Part shown: positions 37,701-49,700 of the stretch, piece after piece
How the letters are laid out: every line of letters starts with the position of its first letter
Position numbering within the stretch: position 1 is the stretch's first letter
Source: Arcuatula senhousia
Taxonomy: Eukaryota; Mollusca; Bivalvia; Mytilida; Mytilidae
NCBI GenBank assembly: GCA_963971305.1
Contig: OZ020311.1
Coordinates: 4,278,001-4,342,000, forward strand
Reading direction: 5' to 3'
DNA: 64,000 bases
Position numbers and translations under genes: made by a program
Notes under the pieces: generated by a model
Databases searched by the model: none
Told to the model about the DNA's origin: nothing
The model's input: the letters and a program-made list of their open reading frames with translations, nothing else

Positions 37701-40700
37701 AATTTTCAATACATATAATAGCAATGGAAAAGTTTTGCGAGCACCTCCATATCTCAAGAACTATAGGTCCTAGGTTGATGAAACTTGGTATGCATATGCC
37801 CCAGTAGTAGCTTAGCTCAGTTGCATCCCCATCTTTTGACCTTGACCTTGATTTTCCGGTTGAGTGACTTTGACAATTTTCAATACATATAATAGCAATG
37901 GAAAAGTTTTGCGAGCACCTCCATATCTCAAGAACTATAGGTCCTAGGTTGATGAAACTTGGTATGCATATGCCCCAGTAGTAGCTTACCACAGTTGCAT
38001 CCCCATCTTTTGACCTTGACCTTGATTTTTCGGTTGAGTGACTTTGACAATTTTCAATACATATAATAGCAATGGAAAAATTTTGCGAGCAAATCCATAT
38101 CTCAAGAACTATAGGTCCTAGGTTGATGAAACTTGGTATACATATGCCCTAGTAGTAGCTTACCACAGTTGCATCCCCATCTTTTGACCTTGACCTTGAT
38201 TTTCTGGTTGAGTGACTTTGATTATTTTTATTGCATATATTTGCAATGTTTAAGTTCTATAAACATCTTTTGATCTCAGAAACTGAAAATCCATGTAAAT
38301 TCAAAATATAGTGGAAGTAAGAAAGAATAATTGTTTCTGATGGTGCCGGCAGGCGAGACATACTTTAGTGTTAACTCTTGTTTAACTTATACCCTTTTCT
38401 TTCTACTTGTAGTACAAGCTCATCGTGTATTAAGACATGGATCTGATGTGGAAGATGCATTAGCCGATGCATTGGTGAGAAATGTAAGATACAATGTAAA
38501 AAATATGTCAGTGCATGTGGTAACATTAATGTTGTGGATTTGCATGTTATATCAGTAGTCTTTTGTCAGCACTGACAATCATGAGATGTGGGATAAGTGT
38601 AAGCCACACAGCTCACATAACAAGCTGCAATTAGAAAAACCACAATGGAAAACCCCCAGCGGACTTCAATGAGGCCAGTAAACACTGCTCAGTGTTCTGC
38701 AATTTGCCCATGTTCTAAATAAAATGCATATAATTGAAATTACAAGCATTTAAGTACACACTAGTGCAAACTTTATTTAATGTGCAACTTCAAGGAACAG
38801 CCTCTAGTCAGAAGCATTCTTAATCATCAGAAGATATGAAAAAGTTTGCATATTCTTCTTATTAGGATGTTGAAGAGTAACAAAAAAAATCCTTGGTCTT
38901 CAAAACAATTTCGAATTTAAATAATATTAAACAACTCAAGAAAAAAAATTTGTGCACTTATATATCGAAGCAAAACCTTAGAATTTGCGTTAAAAGAGTG
39001 GATTTGGTCAAATGTGTGACGAAAGCACTAAGCTTAGATTGATACAGATTGACATTTTCTTGTTTTTTTGTAGAATCATAGTACTAGCTCAGCCAGACGG
39101 CGGTTCGACACATACGACTCGGATGATGCTGCCAGTGAAAATTCCAGCGTGTGTTCTGAGAGATCTTATACATCCTTAGGGAGGACATCTGAGGTGGGTA
39201 TCTTTATAGAAAAAAAAACATCAATCAAAACTGTTACATGCAAAGTCATTTGTGGCCTATATGATCTTTGAAAGTGTTTTTAAGGAAGGTATCATCCACA
39301 TGCAGGCATCTTAATAGAAATGTATGGTTCCATATTAAAACAGATAATTTTCTGTGCTTCATGCTCTTTTGTGTTCTATCACCTCATACACACTCAATAA
39401 AAAAGATATGTATGCAAAAAAAAGAAGATAGCTGTTCAAAGCAACAAATGATAGTCATTTGTTATATATGCTTTTGTTTGGTGAATAAGATTATACACAT
39501 ATTTAGGATAGATTTGACAATGTGGATATTTTAATCACTCTCCTGAAAGTACTTTGGTGTGAAAGCCAAATATGTTATCCCTAGATGCTCTGATTTTCAA
39601 CTGATGTCTTGAACATTTTAGTCTTGTCTGTAAAATGGGATAAGGATAGGTCTAGTTACGGTACAGACTTATAGAATATTTATGTACATTAAAGAAGAAC
39701 TGGTTGTACCAAAACTATTGTAAATTGTATTGTGAACACTTTGATATTTATATGTGAATGTATTTTGTAACCATCATCAGTTTTCATTGAAATAAAGGGT
39801 TGAAGGTTAAAAACGTGACATCTTATTGAAATTTATAAGTTGATTGGGTTTGTTTTTGTTACTTATTTGTTTTCACTTTCTGATTTTGATTATCATATTT
39901 CAAGGAGTAATTTCTCATCAGCAGCTTTTGAAGGTCAAAAACAAAAAAGTTTGACAAAGGAAGCAAAATCCAGCATTGATCATATCAACTATGATATGCA
40001 GTGAATGAAGAAACCTGGTGTTAAAGATTTTGAATTTTGACCATTTAGAAAATTGTTAAAGCTAAAAATCCTTTCAAAATTATCCCCACCTTCAACCCAT
40101 GTGTTCTTTCATCATTTTCGACCATCTCTCATCTTAAGTGTAGTAATTGCTAACATTATCTGAGTTCATATTTCTGTGGTCAATTCAGTAATTCAGTTGC
40201 TTTTTATTGCTTTTTTTCTGCTGCTTCTCAATAAAAGGCCTCGTCGGAATTTGAAAAGTGGTATTATCGACTTCCAACACCTACCCAGGTATTCAGTTTT
40301 GTAAAATCTTGTGTTAATATTATAAGCCTGATTTCTTAGATTTGTTTCATGTCTCTCTTTTAAGTTCACCCCTGACTTTTAGTTTTCATTTTTATGGCTA
40401 CTTGAAGACTTATGATTTTACTATGTAAATTTTATGTAATCTTATTTTTGATGGTTTTTAATTTGTTTTATTTTATTGCTATATATTGTAATATTTTTTA
40501 GTTCAGATTTTTTTTATTTGCTATATAAATCTATATTCTATGTATGTACAATTTTATTCAATATTTTACTTTTTTTCATCTTTTTGTATACACAATCAGT
40601 GTTGTATGTTTATTGTTGTCTTTATGCACATATATTCACATTGGCCCATCATGAAAAAAGGAAAATATAGAATTTAGAATATATATCTAAGTAATTTTCA

Positions 40701-43700
40701 CACTATTTTTAACTGCTTGTTCAGCCTAGAGAAATGGACTCGTCATGCTCGCCCCCAACGGTTAAACCTGAAGATCTGAAGGTAATACTGTTGTCAACTG
40801 TCGCTCATCGGTCATTCGTTGCTTTGCTGATCTTGTTTTTTATTTTTATATTTTGGATTTGTGTAAAATTGTAATTGTAATTTTTTGTTTACACATCTGA
40901 AAAATGATTGAAATAAGCTAAGAAACATTTGGATATCCTCTGAAGGTTCCGTCCTTATTTGATAAAAATGTTTTTCTTAGATTTTGATAAAACTTTGAAC
41001 ATGAGTCATTAACCTAGAATCAAGTAGCCAAATGTTTTTTTTGTCTTCACGTTTATGCCCACTTTTTTTTCATCAAACATAAAGAACATAACATTTATTT
41101 TTTAAAGGTTATTTGAGAAGGACTTTTTTAATACTTAAAAGTATTATCATTCTCACAGATTTTATTTTGCTTTAATATTTGTTAAAGGTGTTTGTACTTT
41201 TGTATTTTAGGTAAAAACATTTTCAAATAATATTTCTAACTTATCAAACATTATAGACAGTTTTTTTGTTTTTTGTTGTTGTTGTAAAATATGAATACAG
41301 ACTATTGTTCTTTATAATTAAAAATTGTTTGTTGATTATTACTTATTTGAAAACTATATAATGATATATTGTATAATTTCAAGGTTGCCAATCTTCACGA
41401 TTTTCAGCATTTTAGTTGTTTCTAAATGAAAAGAATATAAAACATCACAGAAATAATTCAAAACTTTATATGAAAATTTCAAACTTGGCAGCCCTGTAAA
41501 TTTAAAGAATATAGGCCTAGGTTTTTCTAATAGAATTATGAAATTTAGATGACATGGTTTCTTATTTCTACCCTAAGATGCTTTTTCTGCAATGACTAAA
41601 TAGCAGGGCAAATTAACATGATGGATTAATATACATGCATGCATGTTTTACTTTAACCTTACATTTCTGAAAGGTCTTCCAGTAATAATACAATTTTTTC
41701 CCCTTATTTTTTAGGACACAGCAGAAATTATTTCATTGTTAGGGAGTACCTCCTCAGCTGATAGAAAAGAAGGTCTAATCGCTCTACAAAATTTATTACG
41801 ATTAAATCGATTTTTAACGTAAGTATAGTTCAAGATTTGTGTCAGCATTATTTTAATAGACTTATTTTATTTGCAAAAATAGTACAAAAGTTACAAAACG
41901 CCAGTACATATTCAAACAAACTTATGAAGACTTCTAGTAAATACAATATTGGTATTAGCATTAAATAATGTAACTTAGATATAGTCAGTCTCTTAACATT
42001 TAAAGGAAATTTTCTACAAATGGTAAAAAAGATTTTACAGTGTAAATCATAGTATGAGGAGAGAAAAAATAATGAGAGACTAGTCTTGTCCCTTTCTGTC
42101 TTCTAAATAGATTTTCATTTAACATTTTTGGCTGGATTTCACAGAGTGAAAAATGCAGATTATGAAATAGTGAATGTGGGGAAACGGGCAGGCTTGGAAG
42201 AAATATTTGTAACAGTTTTTTCAGCAACTACTAATCACGGCCACTTGATATTTGGTATACAGCATCATGGTGGGGTCTCATAATGTGGTATCTGATTAGA
42301 GGTCTGTGGCTCACTTTCTTCCTGTTTAACGAAATCCTGCCATTTTTAATAAGATTTTTACAAGAACAAAAATGATATTAGTGGAATTAATGCCCTAGGC
42401 CTGCACAGCATTAAATGATAAAAATGTTCAAACAATATTTCTGGTTAATTACTGAACATGATAGACCTTGACATTTAAACCTTATTTTCTAATATTTTTT
42501 TCAGACGGGTAGAATTACGGAAAGTTATGGAAATATTTACCAGAATGTTCCACGACCCGGCCAGTAAAGTAAGTTACAATAGAATTTTTAAAGAACAAAG
42601 TTCAGGGCGAATAATTTTGAATTGTGTCTCCTTGTCCTTTCTGTACACACCATACACTCAAACCAAAAGCTGAAATGGCAAATAAAATAGAATGTGAAGA
42701 ACACACATTATACAATAAAAAAATGTCAAAATTTTATCTTTGAAGATGTTGACAAAAACAAAATCAAAATTGCATTTGTGACTTCAGTTACTATTTTAGT
42801 AAACAGACAAAAATACCACAAAAATTTTAAAAATTCTACACTTATTATGATAACATTGTTTTAATTCTTGGACAAAATTCTTGTGCATTTATAATGTCTA
42901 TTTTCTTGTTTGTGAGGTAATTGTTACTTTTACTTTGCAGGTTTTAAGTTTATTTTTTGATACGGTAGTGGATTTAGTGATCGTACATAGTCGAGACTTA
43001 CACGACCATTTATACATGCTTTTAACCAAACTAATAACCAAGACTGGAACAGACATGCTTGGATCACAGCAGACAAAAGTACAGAGGTGTCTGGATTCTA
43101 TAAGGTACGGTTATTTATCTAGAAGCAAATTGTTATTACAAGAAAGGGAGGTAATATACATGCTGGGGTCACAGCAGACAAAAGTACAGAGGTGTCTGTA
43201 GCCATATTCACAAAAGTTCGTAAACGTAAAGTCAGGCGTAACTAACACGGACAACAAGGGGAGGTACGACTAAAGTTACGTTTACGAACTTTTGTGAATA
43301 AGTGTCCTGGATTCTATAAGGTACGGTTATTTATCTAGAAGCAAATTGGTATTACAAGGAAGGGAGGTAATATACATGCTGGGATCACAACAGACAAAAG
43401 TACAGAGATGTCTGGATTCTATAAGGTAAGGTTATTTATCTAGAAGCAAATTGGTATTACAAGAAAGGGAGGTAATATACATGCTGGGATCACAGCAGAC
43501 AAAAGTACAGAGATGTCTGGATTCTATAAGGTAAGGTTATTTATCTAGAAGCAAATTGGTATTACAAGAAAGGGAGGTAATATACATGCTGGGATCACAG
43601 CAGACAAAAGTACAGAGGTGTCTCGATTCTATAAGGTACGGTTATTTATCTAGAATCATTTGGTATTACAAGAAAGGGAGGTAATAGACTTGCTGGGGTC

Positions 43701-46700
43701 ACAGCAGACAAAAGTACAGAGGTGTCTCGATTCTATAAGGTACGGTTATTTATCTAGAATCATTTGGTATTACAAGAAAGGGAGGTAATATACATGCTGG
43801 GATCACAGCAGACAAAAGTACAGAGGTGTCTCGATTCTATAAGGTACGGTTATTTATCTAGAATCATTTGGTATTACAAGAAAGGGAGGTAATAGACTTG
43901 CTGGGGTCACAGCAGACAAAAGTACAGAGGTGTCTGGATTCTATAAGGTATGGTTATTTATCTAGAAGCTAATTGGTATTACAAGAAAGGGAGGTAATAG
44001 ACTTGCTGGGGTCACAGCAGACAAAAGTACAGAGGTGTCTGGATTCTATAAGGTACGGTTATTTATCTAGAAGCTAATTGGTATTACAAGAAAGGGAGGT
44101 AATAGACTTGCTGGGGTCACAGCAGACAAAAGTACAGAGGTGTCTGGATTCTATAAGGTACGGTTATTTATCTAGAAGCAAATTGGTATTACAAGAAAGG
44201 GAGGTAATAGACTTGCTGGGGTCACAGCAGACAAAAGTACAGAGGTGTCTCGATTCTATAAGGTACGGTTATTTATCTAGAAGCAAATTGGTATTACAAG
44301 AAAGGGAGGTAATAGACATACTGGGATCACAGCAGACAAAAGTACAGAGGTGTCTGGATTCTATTAGGTACGGTTATTTATCTAGAAGCAAATTGTTATT
44401 ACAAGAAAGGGAGGTAATAGACTTGCTGGGGTCACAGCAGACAAAAGTACAGAGGTGTCTCGATTCTATAAGGTACGGTTATTTATCTAGAATCAATTGG
44501 TATTACAAGAAAGGGAGGTAATAGACTTGCTGGGGTCACAGCAGACAAAAGTACAGAGGTGTCTGGATTCTATAAGGTACGGTTATTTATCTAGAAGCTA
44601 ATTGGTATTACAAGAAAGGGAGGTAATAGACTTGCTGGGGTCACAGCAGACAAAAGTACAGAGGTGTCTGGATTCTATAAGGTACGGTTATTTATCTAGA
44701 AGCAAATTGGTATTACAAGAAAGAGAGGTAATAGACAACAGACAAAAGTACAGAGGTGTCTGGATTCTATTAGGTATGGTTATTTATATAGAAGCAAATT
44801 GGTATTACAAGAAAGGGAGGTAATAGACTTGCTTGGGTCACAACAGACAAAAGTAGCAAGGTGTCTGGATTCTATTAGGTATGATTGTTTATAATGATCA
44901 CATCTTGGGTGATGGCAAGAGTAGGGGTGTTCTGGAGGTACATGTTAGGATTACAACAGACTTAAGTCCTTAGGTTAGGTTACTGTTAGGAATGGTTGAT
45001 TATCTTGAAGCTCATCTGTATCAAAATCATGACCACATGTAACCATAGGCATTGGATCTCAACAGACTAAAGTATGGACACCTCGGGTCACTAAGGTAGA
45101 AATAGCCTTAGGAAGGGATCTGCACGTTACAAGTAAGAATAGGTAGGTCTACTGGTATAAGTGTTAAACTTCAGATATATGTTGGTCTTTGATATGACAT
45201 CAGAGTTCATTAATAGAAATTGGTACAACTTGTATTGCAAGATAATTTAGGAAGTATTAAACATGTTCTTCAAAAATATAATTATTCTTTTACAGGGATA
45301 ATTTTCCATTTAATATGCAGTTTAATGTGATAACCAAGTTCATCATTGACCAGACTCAATCTCACAGTTTAAAGGTCAGTATCTTTTTATAGATGTCACA
45401 TGATACAGTGTGGGACTTTCAGCTATATGCAGATCATGTGATTTTTCGGCTTGATAAAACCTTTTCCTTATTTTAATGCAGAAAATGTCTATTTAAGTTT
45501 GAAACTGAGAACTGCATGTACATTTCTTTATTAATCAGGGCTTTAACCATTATAACAAATAAGAAGATTGTGTTGCTTCTCTTTTAAACCTTTGAATGAG
45601 ACTGTTCTATTTGAATGTACAATTTAGCTGGGGAAAGTATTTTGAAATCATTTTGATAAGCATCTGACTGTTGTGTGTAAAAGCACTCTTTACAAAATTT
45701 TGGATGAAGGGATGGACAGAGCCATTGGGAGGGGATCAAAGGGGTGGGATTTAGAGCAAGGGACAGGGAAACAGGCTAAACACAAAGAAAGTAGGGGAAT
45801 TGTAGGTCAGAGGGCAGGAAGCAAGGGATATAAGCTCCCCTTAAATGCTCCCCCAGGTATCTTGTATAATTAAACAGAACAGCTAAATTCAATAATTATT
45901 TATCAATTGCTTTTTACTTTGTTATGCAAAAACATTCTTTGTAGAACTCTGTGAAGGATATTCTAGAGAATGTCATGACAGCAAAAGTATGTCCTGCAAA
46001 TTTCCAAGATTTTCTTGGGATTAACTAATTCCCCTCTTTATCTTAGTGAAATAACATTAGTGTTTTGAGATTAGATTAATTTTGCAAAACTTTACGTTCC
46101 CTTAACATGTCAAACAACAAAGTTATAACTGCTTATTTCATGATATGTCAAGGGTTCATAAACTTAAGCTATGGTATGATAAATTTTCTATATATCTTAA
46201 ACCTTAATAAACTGAACACCTGTTTATAATGAACAAATTTTTTCCGTCCTAAAATGGTTCAGTTTAAACAGGGTTTCACTGTATTGTTGGTTCATAGACT
46301 ACTAAGTGAAACCCTCTATTATGAAACTCATCTTTACTTTTGTTCTTTGGTTAATAGGCTTTAACTGCAAAGGTTGGTATGGCAAAATAAAAATCCTTAA
46401 CAAAAAAAGCAAGCTCATCAATCTATTAGATATGAAAAGTGGTGAAGTGAATTAAACTAAATCATGCATGTGTATAAAATAAATCTAAAACTCTTCATAA
46501 ACATATTAAACCTCTTTATGGTGGAGTTTTACTTTTGAGTTCCATTTATGCCCAATAAATTTAAGTGAAATTTCTTTAAATGAATTGGAAGACCTTATTT
46601 TCCTCACAAAAGACAATGGTATTTATCAGACATGCCAATACATACCCACAACAAACTCCCAATAAGCCCCCATGCTGCATGCTTTTCCAACAACCCAAAA

Positions 46701-49700
46701 CTTCAAACTGCACATTTTCTCCCACTAGATAGATATTAACTATGCATACACCTTTTCCCCATTTTCAACCAAAGTTTCTGATATGAAACCAGCCTCCATA
46801 CTTTTCCTATAATATTTCTATTGAGTGATATTAATTGGTACATGTACTGCATTCTGACATATTAAGAAACAAGGTCGATCTGCTGAATTCCAACATACTT
46901 AGCTTCCCTGTTAGAACTTTTTTTGGATTCGAGTATTTTCATTGTTCAATACTTTTGGGTTTTGACCTTCCAATGTTTTGATTCAAATGCTGATGATGAG
47001 ATGTTACTTCTTGAAATATGCATATACAGCATAACCAAATTACCCGTTTAATACCCGTTTTGGTATGTGTATTTTGGTAAATCACCAACGTCTCTCTGCC
47101 CTTTTATAAATACTTCACTAAGACATACTTTTTCCCAATTTGTTTTTATCTTCATTTAACAATACAAGTTAGCTTTAAGATTGAGTTGAAGAGGGAGACG
47201 GGAAGATTTCATTGCTATAATTTTGTTTTTTCATGCTTACAGCCAAAGGTAATCCCTGATTTTTTTATCACCATAAAACTTTTTCTTCATTTGTTTAATG
47301 TTGTAATGTTTTGTACCTTTTTTTAAATTTTCAATATGTAAAATCACATGTATTTTGTAAAGGTTTTGAGTTATATGGTATGTGGGATTTTTTTTCTTGA
47401 AAAATATTTGTCTTTGGCCACGAAATTAAAATGATATTTTACATTAAAGACATTTGTTTAAAGCATTTTATATCCTGAAAATATGAAGTTATTTATAAAG
47501 TTCGGACCACTGATTTTGTGAAGGTATTGCTGCTTTTGCCTATGCTGCACCCAAATTTCCTGAAAAGAATCAAATTAATTAATATTTAATGGATTTAGTA
47601 AAACATGCCCCCACCCCTCCAAATGAAGCACCCCTGCATGCTTATTGGTAGATATTCTCCACACTTTATTGCTGCATAAATTGGCAACAGGGTTCAGGGC
47701 TGTTTGTTGGCAAAATACTTTGATGTTGTAAATATTTTATTTTGTTTTATACGTTTTATATAGGTTATCTACAATTGTACTTTATATTATCTCTCTTTGA
47801 TGCAATGACTTTGTATAACATAGGAATTATGATTTAGTATAGTATTTACTCTTAAGTAGTATATATTGTACCTGTGTATTTCAATTAAATATCAAAACAA
47901 ATGTAATATACAGAATACATGTATTGCTCTTTTTCCTGTTTGTTGGCACCTGATTTGAAACAACATATTTATGTTATGTAGTTGAATGTCATATATGATA
48001 TTGTTTATTTACCTTATACTCAAGAGCTTGCATTATATAGATTTAACACCAGTACTAACAGTATAATTAAAAAAATCTTTACCTATACTTTAACAATGTT
48101 ATATTCATTTTTGTCTTTTTCCACTTTTCAGGTGAAAGCTAGTTTATTGAACTTTTTACATAGTTTAGTCCAAGTGATGGACGTCTCTGATTTAATGAAT
48201 TCCGCAGATTCTCGTCTGGCCATCTCTCGAATCATAAACTGGACAACAGAACCAAAGAGTGTAGAAGTTAGAAAGGTGAGGAACACATTGAGGATGAGAT
48301 TCATTTTATTTTTAGTTGTCAAATTTATTAGATCATGTGCAACATCTGCCAATGAGTATTAAAATGGACAATAATGAAATGCGAAATATGTCTTCACGAC
48401 ACACCCTTTATAAATTGGCAGCAGTATAAAAATATACAATGAAAAACCCTAATAGCCTTCAATGTGACCTGTGGTTTCTACTCATGGTCTTGTAGTTCGG
48501 CCCTTATGATTAAATGCTCATTATTCAAAATCAATCCTTAAATTGTCAAAGACATAAACAAACTTACATCGGGACAACACGTAAAAAAGCAAGCATTAAC
48601 TATGTTTTAAAGTTGGATCCAGAACTTCTTTCCTTTCACTGAAAAGGAAACTTTCAAGCAGTGATTCCGAAGGTTCGTCGGACATTGGCAAAAGTCCGAT
48701 GAAAATGGCCTTGGACCAGTAATATTGGTCCCAGAATCGGACCACGTGTCCGATAGACAATTCTATCCCAATGTGGTATATACCTGACAACATGTATAAA
48801 ACCATCCCCTATTTATAGTAAACTAACGTTCTGTAAACAGATTTTTCTAAATTTTCTATCTCGATGTGGTATTTACTTGACAACATGCGGAAAAACCTTT
48901 TCTATTTTTAGTGAACTAACATTCTGTAAATAGATTTTTCTAAACGGGGATTACATTTTCTGCTGCACGGGGTTTCTTAATCGGTGATGCGTTTGAACGC
49001 TTTACGATAAATGCATTTTAAATCAAAAATCATGCTGCGACATTGACTGGCATTGACTTAAAAAGTAATCTGCATGAACATTATACGTTTTTACAGCTTG
49101 TCAATAGTTAGTTGTTTATATGGTTATAATTAAAAACGGGTGCTTGACAATCGTTGATATATTTTGAAATCAATCATGAATGAATATCATTGACCAATCA
49201 GAAGTAAGTTTATTTTTATATCAGCTGATTTAAATATTGATTTGTTTGTCAACCCACAAAAGTAAATATAAACAATTAATGAAGATTCACCTTCATTAAA
49301 TTATTTTTATTAAGAGGAACATTCCTGTAATCCAAACACATCATTTTTTAATGAATTGAAAGGAAGTCATGTGAAAGAAATTTGTTTATATACATAATTT
49401 ACGATCTCCATCGATATCGGGGCACCTTTAATTGTCACAATTTTTCAAATGAAAAATAATTTATATAAGCAAGAACTTATCAACACAAAACTTATTAGTA
49501 AAGCCCCAAAGGACTTGTAGGATGTTCTGTTCTATTATCTGCAAATTGCTCCTTTTAGGGACCACCAGTCACTTATAATTATCATTATGAAAATGGTAAA
49601 ACAAAAACAGAATTGCTTCTTCAAACGAGAAAAAAAAGATAAAGAGATAAAGAGACTCTTTGTGTGCTTTTAGCTTTCCATGAGCATGTAAAACTTGACA

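Larger units (their letters stand above)
45375..48131 (+). other. intron 22, candidate microexons, otherwise plain
   Basis: AT-rich intron of 2.8 kb. Three in-phase segments with splice-like borders (45945-45986, 46358-46372, 47243-47248) are listed separately. The 66-codon frame at 45673 has no domain and no splice context. No repeat family member recognised. Confidence 0.5.

Noticed and set aside
37525..37992. Minus-strand 155-codon frame, and similar frames at 14798-15453
   Set aside because: Translations of the 174-bp tandem unit (length divisible by three) inside a repeat element; no domain.
45673..45873. 66-codon frame MCKSTLYKILDEGMDRAIGRG...
   Set aside because: G/A-rich intronic stretch without splice borders, in no CLASP-compatible phase that I could support.
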